DNA from: Eshraghiella sp045124255
GTDB taxonomy: Bacteria; Bacillota; Clostridia; Lachnospirales; Lachnospiraceae
Direction of reading: 5' to 3'
Length of the DNA: 5,986 nucleotides
NCBI GenBank assembly: GCA_045124255.1
Contig: JBGVLM010000045.1
Location: 1-5,986, forward strand
This document shows positions 1-5,195 of the stretch, in pieces. Within the stretch, counting starts at the first letter, position 1, and each line of letters begins with the position of its first letter. The notes below the pieces were generated by a model. The model did no database searches, had not been told where the DNA came from, and saw only the letters and a program-made list of their open reading frames with translations. The position numbers and the translations under genes are program-made.

Positions 1-89
1 TACATTTATATTTTGTCTTTTGCTTCTATGCAAATTCAAAAATTTCTATGAGATTCTTTTTTATCTCATACAACAACCCCAAGGTATAA

Positions 90-110
90 GCTGTTTGCCT
101 TGCAAACGGC
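90..110. repeat. Short inverted repeat overlapping a -35 box
   Basis: The arms GCTGTTTGC (90-98) and GCAAACGGC (102-110) pair over nine positions with one G-T, around a CTT loop. The right arm covers most of the TTGCAA -35 element at 100-105. No T-run follows on either strand, so it does not look like a terminator. An operator for a dimeric repressor, or a chance palindrome, are both possible; no regulator can be named. Confidence 0.35.
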
Positions 111-128
111 ACATAAAACGCATATAAT
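100..128 (+). promoter_or_regulatory. Predicted sigma-A promoter of the broken Rpn-family gene
   Basis: TTGCAA at 100-105 and a perfect TATAAT at 123-128 are separated by exactly 17 bases. Transcription would begin near 135 and give a leader of about 40 bases before the start codon at 175. The same TTGCAA-17-TATAAT (or near) arrangement occurs before galE and the NUDIX gene, which supports it as the local promoter style. It suggests the decayed gene downstream may still be transcribed. Confidence 0.6.
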
Positions 129-174
129 AAGGGTGCAGACACGGTATCCTTGTTATAAGAGGAGAGGTGTTATT

Positions 175-578
175 ATGGCAGAGAAAGATATTGCCGAGAA
201 GACGTTCATGTCTCTTAATGATGTATTTGCGGATATTTTCAACGTACTGGTATTTAATGGAAAGCAGATAATCGTGCCGGATTTACTTGAAGATATCATG
301 TCGATGAGTTTTTAAAGCTGATGAAGGTTCTTACGGGAGACTGTAGGTATGAAGAGATATATTCTTCGTTTGATGAATCAGAGAGAGGAGGAATTCGTAT
401 GTGTAAGGTTTTGGACGCAAGAGAGCGAAGAGGAGAAGCAAAAGGGGCGGCTTTAAAATTAGTTTCAATGATTGATAATTTTATTAAAAAGAATAAGGTG
501 TCATTAGAGGTGGCATTTGATATGCATGAAATATCCATGAATGAATATGAAGCAGCGAAGGCCCTTATTGGAGCATAA
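175..578 (+). pseudogene. Broken Rpn-family (PDDEXK-type) nuclease/transposase-like gene, ends only
   Basis: The start at 175 has a good ribosome binding site (AGGAGAGG, 160-167). The first 40 or so residues, beginning MAEKDIAEKTFMSLNDVFAD and continuing with NVLVFNGKQII, resemble the N-terminus of the Rpn family of recombination-promoting nucleases/putative transposases (PDDEXK_2 type), common in Lachnospiraceae. This frame stops at 313-315. A different frame, open from about 297 to the TAA at 576-578, reads DEFLKLMKVLTGDCRYEEI, then a GGIRMCKVLDARERRGEAKG segment and an acidic helical tail, which is the usual C-terminus of the same family. Intact members are around 300 residues, so roughly the middle half or more, including the catalytic core, is missing. 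The simplest reading is an internal deletion joining the ends out of frame near 290-300. The ATG at 321 with an 85-residue frame has no clear ribosome binding site and is probably not an independent gene. The family call is from memory of characteristic end sequences. Confidence 0.7.
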
Positions 579-608
579 GTTATTTTTACAAAAACCTCAA
601 AAAGTATA

Positions 609-639
609 TTGACCCTGCCCTTAGGGCAGGGTTTAATGT
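609..639 (+). promoter_or_regulatory. MerR-type promoter/operator: palindrome in a 19-bp spacer
   Basis: TTGACC at 609-614 is followed by a 19-base spacer and a weak -10, TAATGT, at 634-639. The spacer is almost filled by a perfect palindrome, ACCCTGCCC (612-620) and GGGCAGGGT (624-632), around TTA. An overlong 19-20 bp spacer with a dyad in it is the known hallmark of promoters controlled by MerR-family proteins, which twist the DNA to realign the two boxes. The next gene begins with a MerR domain, so autoregulation is the natural inference. Transcription would start near 646, directly before the ribosome binding site at 647-656. An alternative -10, TTTAAT (632-637), gives a normal 17-base spacer. 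Confidence 0.65.
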
Positions 640-663
640 ATTTATGAGGAAGGTGATTTAATA

Positions 664-1857
664 ATGAAAAAAGAATTTTATACTACAGGGGAGCTTGCAA
701 AGCTGACGGGAGTTTCCTATAAAACCATCCGTCATTACAGAGAAAAAGGATTGCTGGAAGCCTCAAAAATAACTGAAGCCGGATATCATTTGTATGGAAT
801 GGAAGCGGTGGAGAAGCTGGAGCATATTCTGCTTCTGAAATATCTTGATTTTTCTTTGGAGGAGATTACTGATATTATAAACAGAGAGGGAATGGAGAGA
901 TTATTTGAAAGACAGGAGCAACTGCTGATTGCGAAAAAAGACCATTTGGAATGTGTGATTAATGCAATAAAAGAGATTCAGAATGCAGACATCGGACAGA
1001 GGCAGGATAAAATATTAGAAATTATTTCGCTTGCCGGACAGAAGGAAGAGATTATTAAGCAGTATAAGGAGGAGAGTAATCTTCAAAAAAGAATCAGCAT
1101 ACATGATTACAGTACGGCAGGAACACATTGGTTTCAATGGGTATTTGAGGAGTTGAAGCTTAAATCAGGTATGAGGATTCTTGAAGTGGGCTGCGGGAGT
1201 GCGACATTTTGGATATACAATATAATACACAATAATCTTCCTGATAATTTAGAAATAATTTTGACAGACGTATCTGAAGGAATGCTTAAAGCTGCTAGAG
1301 AAGGAATTGATAAATTCTCCGAAGCTTTTTCGGGAAAAAATATATCCTTTAGATTCCTTTGCAGGGATGCTGAAAATTTCAGTATGGAAGATGGCGAGTT
1401 TGACAGAATAATGGCGAATCATATGCTGTATCATTTGTCTGATATGGGACGACATCGTCTTTTTGAAATTTGTTATAAATTATTGAAAAAAGAAGGCATG
1501 TTTTTTGCTTCAACAATAGGCAAAAAGCACATGAAAGAATTTATGGAGCTGGTAGCTGAATGGAATGGGAAAATAAATCCCCCATATTGGATGTCAGAAT
1601 CCTTTGAGCTGGAAAACGGGGCAAAGCAGCTTGAGAAAATTTTTCCGACGGTATTGGTAAAAGAGCATGAAGACAGTCTTATTGTTCCATGCCCTAAGGC
1701 GATATATGATTATACCTATTCGCTGCCGGGCAATGCCAAGGAAGTGTTAAAGGATAATGGAGATGCTTATATGAGATACCTTAAAAGCAGAATATCCAAA
1801 GAGAAACCATTTTATATACAGAAGCACACGGGAGCCTTTATGGCATTTAAGAATTAG
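664..1857 (+). CDS. MerR-family regulator fused to a SAM-dependent methyltransferase
   Basis: The 397-residue product has three parts. Residues 5-73 are a MerR winged-helix DNA-binding domain (YTTGELAKLTGVSYKTIRHY, then EKGLL, and the second helical part around EKLEHILLLKYLDFSLEEI). Residues about 74-145 are charged and helical, in the place of the dimerisation coiled coil. Residues about 150-290 are a class I (Rossmann) methyltransferase: motif I RILEVGCGSA (171-180), the acidic residue after strand 2 at D202 (TDVS), the D235 region (RDAENFS) and motif IV/V FDRIMANHMLYHLSD (247-260). About 100 further residues follow, perhaps a substrate-side cap. The ribosome binding site AGGAAGGTGA (647-656) fixes the start. 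In the MerR family the C-terminal part usually senses a ligand, so this domain may bind SAM or a small substrate, or methylate a toxic compound whose presence induces the gene. No substrate can be read from the sequence. The palindromic promoter directly upstream suggests self-control. No terminator is visible before the next gene, 69 bases on. Confidence 0.88.
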   Translation: MKKEFYTTGELAKLTGVSYKTIRHYREKGLLEASKITEAGYHLYGMEAVEKLEHILLLKYLDFSLEEITDIINREGMERLFERQEQLLIAKKDHLECVINAIKEIQNADIGQRQDKILEIISLAGQKEEIIKQYKEESNLQKRISIHDYSTAGTHWFQWVFEELKLKSGMRILEVGCGSATFWIYNIIHNNLPDNLEIILTDVSEGMLKAAREGIDKFSEAFSGKNISFRFLCRDAENFSMEDGEFDRIMANHMLYHLSDMGRHRLFEICYKLLKKEGMFFASTIGKKHMKEFMELVAEWNGKINPPYWMSESFELENGAKQLEKIFPTVLVKEHEDSLIVPCPKAIYDYTYSLPGNAKEVLKDNGDAYMRYLKSRISKEKPFYIQKHTGAFMAFKN

Positions 1858-1861
1858 AGTG

Positions 1862-1890
1862 TTGCAACCGTTGTTTTATTATAATAAAAT
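1862..1890 (+). promoter_or_regulatory. Predicted sigma-A promoter for galE
   Basis: TTGCAA (1862-1867), a 17-base spacer and TAAAAT (1885-1890) form a good promoter just after the stop codon of the methyltransferase fusion. A perfect TATAAT also lies at 1880-1885 but has no -35 at a suitable distance. Transcription would begin near 1897, giving a leader of about 30 bases before galE. It would let galE and the permease be expressed independently of the MerR gene, although read-through is also possible. Confidence 0.5.
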
Positions 1891-1926
1891 AAGTGGAGAA
1901 ATAAAATCGGAAAAGGGAGACTGTTT

Positions 1927-2910
1927 ATGACAATTTTAGTTTTAGGCGGAGCCGGATATATTGGTTCACATACAGTGTATGCATTAATAGAGAAGGGTGA
2001 AGAGGTTGTTATAGTCGATAATCTGGAAACAGGTTACGAGGGTGCAATTCATCCAAAGGCAAAATTCTACAAAGGAGACATCAGGGACAGAGCTTTTATT
2101 GACAGCGTTTTTGATATGGAAAAGATTGACGCAGTCATTCATTTTGCCGCTAATTCATTGGTTGGTGAGAGTATGACAAATCCGTTAAAATATTACGATA
2201 ATAACGTAAATGGCACAAAGGTTCTTTTGCAGTCAATGGTTGCACATGGAATTGATAAGATAGTATTTTCTTCAACTGCGGCGACTTATGGTGAGCCGGA
2301 GAATGTACCGATTCTTGAAACGGACAAAACAGAGCCGACTAATACATACGGCGAAACAAAGCTTGCAATGGAGAAAATGTTTAAATGGACGGATAAGGCA
2401 CATGGTCTTAAATATGTATCGCTTCGTTATTTTAATGCCTGTGGCGCTCATGAAAGCGGCTTAATCGGGGAGGCACATAATCCGGAGACTCATCTTATTC
2501 CGTTGATTCTTCAGGTGCCGCTTGGGAAGAGAGAAAATATCTCAATTTATGGAGATGATTATCCTACTCATGACGGAACCTGCATCAGAGATTATATACA
2601 TGTAACGGACCTTGCACAGGCACATATACTTGCGGTGGAATATCTGATGAATGGTAATGACAGTAATATTTTCAATCTTGGAAATGGCGTCGGATTTACC
2701 GTTAAAGAGGTTATCGATGCAGCGCGCAGAGTAACCGGACACCCGATTCCTGCTGTTGTAACGCCAAGGAGGGCAGGTGACCCTGCAAGACTTATTGCAT
2801 CAAGTGATAAAGCAAAAAAAATTCTTGGCTGGAAACCGGCTCATGCTGATTTGGAGGAAATTATCGCAAGTGCGTGGAAGTGGCACAGCACACATCCGCA
2901 GGGATATTAA
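1927..2910 (+). CDS. galE: UDP-glucose 4-epimerase
   Basis: The protein interconverts UDP-glucose and UDP-galactose, using tightly bound NAD, in the Leloir pathway and in supplying UDP-galactose for surface glycans; it is cytoplasmic. The 327 residues match the usual length of bacterial GalE. The NAD-binding glycine motif GGAGYIGSH is at 7-15, the acidic residue ending strand 2 at D31 (VIVDNLETG), HFAANSLVGES at 72-82, the catalytic serine/threonine stretch SSTAATYGEP at 115-124, and the catalytic YxxxK as Y141-K145 (NTYGETK). RYFNACGAH (167-175), the DGTCIRDYIHVTDLA stretch (216-230) and GDPARLIAS (284-292) are typical substrate-side motifs. The ribosome binding site AGGGAGA (1914-1920) sits six bases before the ATG. 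It is intact with no unusual features. An AEC permease follows after 30 bases, likely on the same transcript. Epimerases acting on related UDP-sugars are a lesser alternative. Confidence 0.95.
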   Translation: MTILVLGGAGYIGSHTVYALIEKGEEVVIVDNLETGYEGAIHPKAKFYKGDIRDRAFIDSVFDMEKIDAVIHFAANSLVGESMTNPLKYYDNNVNGTKVLLQSMVAHGIDKIVFSSTAATYGEPENVPILETDKTEPTNTYGETKLAMEKMFKWTDKAHGLKYVSLRYFNACGAHESGLIGEAHNPETHLIPLILQVPLGKRENISIYGDDYPTHDGTCIRDYIHVTDLAQAHILAVEYLMNGNDSNIFNLGNGVGFTVKEVIDAARRVTGHPIPAVVTPRRAGDPARLIASSDKAKKILGWKPAHADLEEIIASAWKWHSTHPQGY

Positions 2911-2940
2911 TTCGATAAATCCCGATTTTGGAGTATACTA

Positions 2941-3885
2941 ATGGATAGTTTAATTTTCAGTCTCAACACTACAATTCCGATTTTTCTGGTAATTATACTG
3001 GGCTATATTCTCATGCGTGTGGGTTTCTTTAATGAGGAATTTACACGCATAGCGGATAAGTTTGTTTTTAAGGTAGCTTTGCCGGTGCTGTTATTCAAGC
3101 AGGTAGCGACGGCGGATATTCACTCGGAATTTGACATACGTTTTGTATTGTTCTGTATGGGAACCACAACGGTAATGTTTGCACTTGTGTGGATTATCGG
3201 ACGGATTTTTCTTAAGGATAAGTCAATGGTGGGTGCTTTTGCGCAGGCGAGTGCAAGAAGCAGCGCGGCGATACTCGGAATTGCTTTTATAGAGAATATT
3301 TACGGAAGCTGCGGAATGGGACCGCTGATGATTGTGTCGGCGGTACCGCTTTATAATATATATTCGGTAATAATTCTTACGTTTAATGCTAAGGACAGGG
3401 AACAGGGTAAGGGTGCAATCAAAAAAGCATTTATTAATATTTTGAAGAATCCGATAATTATTGCAATCTTTCTCGGACTTCCTTTTTCAATAATAGGAAT
3501 TGAGATTCCGACAATTCCGCTCAAGGCGGTTTCTACTGTTGCACAGACGGCAACGCCGATTGCACTGCTTGTTGTCGGAGCCGGATTTAAGGGCAGACAG
3601 GCAATTGCAAAAATCGGACCGACAATTGCCGCTGCTTTTATAAAATTAATTGGTTTACCGTTATTGTTTATGCCGATTGCATTGGCTATGGGTTTTCGCA
3701 ATGAGGCCCTGGTAGCAATAATAGTAATGCTTGGTTCGCCTACAACCGTAACATGCTATATAATGGCAAAAAACATGGGCAATGATGAGGTATTAAGCTC
3801 CAGCGTGGTGGTGATGTCCACATTGTTGTCATCTGTTACACTGACGGCTTGGATTTTTGTGATGAAATCGATGGGCTGGATATGA
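2941..3885 (+). CDS. AEC-family (auxin efflux carrier-like) permease
   Basis: This is a 314-residue integral membrane protein with about ten hydrophobic segments (approximate residues 9-28, 43-58, 66-90, 97-118, 126-149, 169-188, 200-216, 226-248, 256-277, 286-308). The two halves look alike, as is usual for the AEC family. Characteristic stretches are LGYILMRVGFFNEE near the start, KVALPVLLFKQV (44-55), the loop SARSSAAILGIAF (104-116) and, in the second half, LGSPTTVTCYIMAKNMGND (264-282), the conserved crossover region. Family members move organic anions such as malate or other carboxylates; the substrate here cannot be told. There is no signal peptide other than the first membrane segment. 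The ribosome binding site GGAG (2930-2933) precedes the ATG by seven bases. The short gap to galE and the lack of a visible promoter suggest joint transcription, but no functional link to sugar epimerisation is obvious. It converges on the NUDIX gene without a recognisable terminator in the 48 bases between them. Confidence 0.88.
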   Translation: MDSLIFSLNTTIPIFLVIILGYILMRVGFFNEEFTRIADKFVFKVALPVLLFKQVATADIHSEFDIRFVLFCMGTTTVMFALVWIIGRIFLKDKSMVGAFAQASARSSAAILGIAFIENIYGSCGMGPLMIVSAVPLYNIYSVIILTFNAKDREQGKGAIKKAFINILKNPIIIAIFLGLPFSIIGIEIPTIPLKAVSTVAQTATPIALLVVGAGFKGRQAIAKIGPTIAAAFIKLIGLPLLFMPIALAMGFRNEALVAIIVMLGSPTTVTCYIMAKNMGNDEVLSSSVVVMSTLLSSVTLTAWIFVMKSMGWI

Positions 3886-3933
3886 GAGGTTTAAAAATAT
3901 GGTAAACGGAAATTGTTTTTGCAGCGGAATATA

Positions 3934-4437
3934 TCAGAAGTGAGAGTGTTCTTCTTTAAGCCATTTCAAAAACATTGTATCTCTTACTATCCAGGACTCA
4001 TCAGGAAAATTCTTATTTGCTTCAATAATATGGTCAAGTTCAGCCCATTCAAGTTCAAAACCTCTTGCTAGCTCACTTTCTGTTGGTGCAGTAGCGGAGG
4101 TTTCTTCTTTAATATCACAGAAATAAAAAAGAGAATGAGCGATATATTTGTGTCCTTTTTCAAAAATATCCTCATGGATATCCAGCACTTCACCAATAGG
4201 TCGTATGGAGGCAGGTTCAACAATTAAACCTGTTTCTTCCTGAACCTCACGAATCAGTGCTTCTTCACAGGTTTCGCTGCCTTCTATGCCGCCGCCGGGG
4301 ATTTTGTATTCTCCGAAGCGGCTTTTCTGCATTGCATAAAGTCCGTTTCTCTTAATAATTGCACGTACACCGAAGCGTTCGGTAACCGGCATGTCATCGG
4401 TGTAATTGTGGGCGTCTAAAGTGAACAGGATTTGCAT
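3934..4437 (-). CDS. NUDIX hydrolase
   Basis: The 167-residue cytoplasmic protein contains a complete NUDIX box: G49, E55, R63-E64, E67-E68 and G70, within GGIEGSETCEEALIREVQEE and TGL. These residues coordinate the divalent metal used to split a nucleoside diphosphate linked to another group (a damaged nucleotide, nucleotide sugar or similar). KIPGGG just before it is the usual lead-in, and the N-terminal FGVRAIIKRNGLYAMQKSRFG forms the first sheet of the fold. Substrate specificity cannot be read from the sequence. The ribosome binding site AAGGAG (complement of 4444-4449) is six bases from the ATG, and a strong promoter lies upstream at 4488-4516. It is a single-gene transcript facing the permease gene. 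Nothing is truncated. Confidence 0.92.
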   Translation of the reverse strand: MQILFTLDAHNYTDDMPVTERFGVRAIIKRNGLYAMQKSRFGEYKIPGGGIEGSETCEEALIREVQEETGLIVEPASIRPIGEVLDIHEDIFEKGHKYIAHSLFYFCDIKEETSATAPTESELARGFELEWAELDHIIEANKNFPDESWIVRDTMFLKWLKEEHSHF

Positions 4438-4487
4438 AGTGGTCTCCTTAATGTTTTTGAATAAAAGTAGTCAGATTTTAATTATAT

Positions 4488-4516
4488 ATTATATAGGACA
4501 TAGAAGCATCTTGCAA
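4488..4516 (-). promoter_or_regulatory. Predicted sigma-A promoter of the NUDIX gene
   Basis: Read on the minus strand, TTGCAA (4516-4511) is followed by a 17-base spacer and a perfect TATAAT (4493-4488). Transcription would begin near 4481, giving a leader of about 44 bases. TTGCAA is its own reverse complement, so the box reads the same on both strands, but only the minus strand has a -10 at the right distance. Confidence 0.65.
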
Positions 4517-4581
4517 GCTTTCATTCTGAGCCATTATCAGTTTAAATGACAGAAAAATAACTATCAAAATTACGATTTATA

Positions 4582-4609
4582 TTGATTTTTAAGAGGAATT
4601 GCATATAAT
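4582..4609 (+). promoter_or_regulatory. Predicted promoter of the orphan transcription unit
   Basis: TTGATT (4582-4587), a 16-base spacer and a perfect TATAAT (4604-4609) make a reasonable sigma-A promoter on the plus strand. It is divergent from the NUDIX promoter, with about 65 bases between the two -35 boxes and nothing recognisable there. Initiation would fall near 4616, a few bases before the paired leader. Confidence 0.5.
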
Positions 4610-4622
4610 AAAAATTAACAGA

Positions 4623-4660
4623 ACCCAACACGCCTCTCAACGATGCGGACCACGTTGGGT
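4623..4660 (+). promoter_or_regulatory. Leader with two mutually exclusive stems
   Basis: ACCCAAC (4623-4629) is the exact complement of GTTGGGT (4654-4660). The same right-hand bases can instead pair with a nearer segment: CTCAACG (4636-4642) with CGTTGGG (4653-4659), with one G-T and a ten-base loop. The segment is followed by CTTTTAATTT and then the ribosome binding site AAGGAG at 4671. Competing stems right before a T-rich stretch and a ribosome binding site are the layout of an attenuator or riboswitch, but no known class is recognised and the T-run is weak. Confidence 0.35.
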
Positions 4661-4680
4661 CTTTTAATTTAAGGAGAATA

Positions 4681-4764
4681 TTGTATGGGAGAATTAAAGA
4701 AGCATCAGCCTCCTATGACAATTATTTAAAAGGGGCTAAGCGATTTGTAGGCAGATTATTTTAA
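4681..4764 (+). CDS. Very short reading frame of unknown function, possibly broken
   Basis: AAGGAG at 4671-4676 serves two possible starts. TTG at 4681 (four bases away) opens a 27-codon frame reading MYGRIKEASASYDNYLKGAK and then RFVGRLF, ending at TAA 4762-4764. ATG at 4685 (eight bases away, better placed) opens a frame of only 14 codons, MGELKKHQPPMTII, ending at 4727-4729. Just past the first stop, the +1 frame continues with a protein-like stretch, KYRKDITGFWQFTWYKHSG (4763-4819). A one-base shift between 4751 and 4762 would join the two into about 60 residues, though the end of that frame runs through the terminator hairpin. I do not recognise the peptide. It may be a decayed small gene rather than a functional one. 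Confidence 0.25.
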   Translation: MYGRIKEASASYDNYLKGAKRFVGRLF

Positions 4765-4816
4765 ATATAGAAAAGACATTACAGGCTTTTGGCAGTTTAC
4801 ATGGTATAAACATAGC

Positions 4817-4853
4817 GGCGGCAGGGATTTTTCTCTGCCGCCATTATATTTTT
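4817..4853 (+). terminator. Intrinsic terminator
   Basis: GGCGGCAGGG (4817-4826) pairs with CTCTGCCGCC (4833-4842) over ten positions with one G-T, around the loop ATTTTT. It is followed by TTATATTTTT (4844-4853). On the minus strand the stem is not followed by a T-run, so it acts on plus-strand transcripts. It ends the orphan unit starting near 4616. Confidence 0.8.
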
Positions 4854-4901
4854 CTATAGTGTAAAAGTTCTTTTTAGGGGGCGCCCTGCAAATACGTGAG
4901 T

Positions 4902-4977
4902 CCTGCCGCCAACTCGCCCCCCTGCCGCCAACTCGCCCCCCTGTCGCCAACTCGCCCCCCTGCGGGGTACTCGTTGC
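4902..4977. repeat. GC-rich 19-bp tandem repeats
   Basis: The unit CCTGCCGCCAACTCGCCCC occurs perfectly at 4902-4920 and 4921-4939, with one change (C to T at 4944) at 4940-4958. A degenerate fourth copy lies at 4959-4977, keeping CCTGC and ACTCG. The block stands out sharply from the A/T-rich surroundings. GGGCGCCC (4879-4886) and a small CGGC/GCCG hairpin (4980-4991) flank it. The 19-base period is not a multiple of three, so it does not fit a protein repeat. With the palindrome at 4995-5059 it probably forms one inserted repeat element; copies elsewhere in the genome would be expected. Confidence 0.85.
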
Positions 4978-4994
4978 CGCGGCGTTCGCCGTAT

Positions 4995-5059
4995 AGTTCA
5001 ATGCCTAAATATGCTCTTATGGAAGTAAACTTCCAATAAGCCTTTTTAGGCATTGGACT
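4995..5059. repeat. Long imperfect palindrome (hairpin element)
   Basis: Outer arms AGTTCAATGCCTAAA (4995-5009) and TTTAGGCATTGGACT (5045-5059) pair over 15 positions with one G-T. Inside, CTTATGGAAG (5016-5025) pairs with CTTCC and ATAAG (5030-5034 and 5036-5040) across one bulged A, leaving a four-base loop. The whole 65-bp stretch could form a cruciform or RNA hairpin. No T-run follows on the plus strand, so it is not an ordinary terminator. Its position directly after the GC-rich tandem repeats suggests a REP- or MITE-like element. On the minus strand it lies inside an open frame that I judge not to be a gene. Confidence 0.75.
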
Positions 5060-5080
5060 TGCATGGCTCATTGCCCGCGC

Positions 5081-5102
5081 ACTTTACAAAAACTTTACAA
5101 AA
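5081..5102 (+). promoter_or_regulatory. PhoP-box-like direct repeats upstream of the pstS-like gene
   Basis: Two perfect tandem copies of ACTTTACAAAA (5081-5091 and 5092-5102) place TTTACA at 5083-5088 and 5094-5099, five bases apart with an 11-base period. This is the known pattern of the Gram-positive PhoP box, TT(A/C/T)A(C/T)A repeats separated by about five bases. Its place before a phosphate-binding lipoprotein gene fits induction by phosphate starvation. A -10-like TATTAT lies at 5132-5137 without a good -35, as expected for an activator-dependent promoter; TGTAAT at 5144-5149 is another candidate. Neither -10 is certain. Confidence 0.65.
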
Positions 5103-5127
5103 GTGAGATATTGTATCTTACTTTTGT
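5097..5127. repeat. Palindrome overlapping the PhoP-like repeats
   Basis: ACAAAAGTGAGATA (5097-5110) and TATCTTACTTTTGT (5114-5127) are complementary over 14 positions with a single G-T, around TTG. The left arm shares six bases with the second PhoP-like repeat. The right arm is followed by GGGG, not a T-run, so a terminator is unlikely. It lies between the activator site and the presumed -10 and could be a second operator. Confidence 0.6.
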
Positions 5128-5195
5128 GGGGTATTATTGATTTTGTAATCGAGAGATGATTAAGATAAAAATTAATTGCAAAGGAGAATGCAAAA

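Larger units (their letters stand above)
4616..4853 (+). ncRNA. Candidate small transcript of about 240 nt, unclassified
   Basis: A promoter (4582-4609) and a strong intrinsic terminator (4817-4853) bracket a region with no recognisable protein of normal size. The predicted RNA would start with a foldable leader (4623-4660), contain an AAGGAG at 4671-4676 with only very short frames after it, and end in a GC-rich hairpin. I do not recognise it as any known riboswitch or RNA class. It could be a regulatory RNA, a small-peptide mRNA, or the remains of a small gene that has suffered an indel. Its ends are inferred from promoter and terminator patterns alone. Confidence 0.35.

Noticed and set aside
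48..69. ATGAGAT/ATCTCAT inverted repeat near the window start
   Set aside because: A seven-base A/T-rich stem with an eight-base loop is too weak to call. Nothing else is recognisable in 1-89.
612..632. Perfect GC-rich hairpin downstream of the Rpn remnant as an intrinsic terminator
   Set aside because: It lacks a proper T-run (TTTAATGTATTT follows), and it fits exactly inside a 19-bp spacer between TTGACC and a -10-like box before a MerR gene. The operator reading is stronger, although the hairpin could also slow read-through.
3351..3701. Minus-strand open frame of 116 codons inside the permease gene
   Set aside because: It is the antisense of a hydrophobic membrane protein with clear family motifs on the plus strand, and it has no promoter or ribosome binding site of its own.
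3886..3933. Possible bidirectional terminator between the converging permease and NUDIX genes
   Set aside because: No stable stem followed by a T-run was found on either strand in this gap.
4902..4977. Tandem repeats as a CRISPR array
   Set aside because: The 19-bp units are directly adjacent with no spacers, and no cas-like gene is nearby.
4874..5071. Minus-strand open frame of 65 codons through the repeats and palindrome (and an overlapping one at 4756-5001)
   Set aside because: Its residues are produced by the GC-rich 19-bp repeats read in successive frames and by the palindrome. No ribosome binding site is evident, and it overlaps the terminator side of the orphan unit. More likely a repeat element than a gene.
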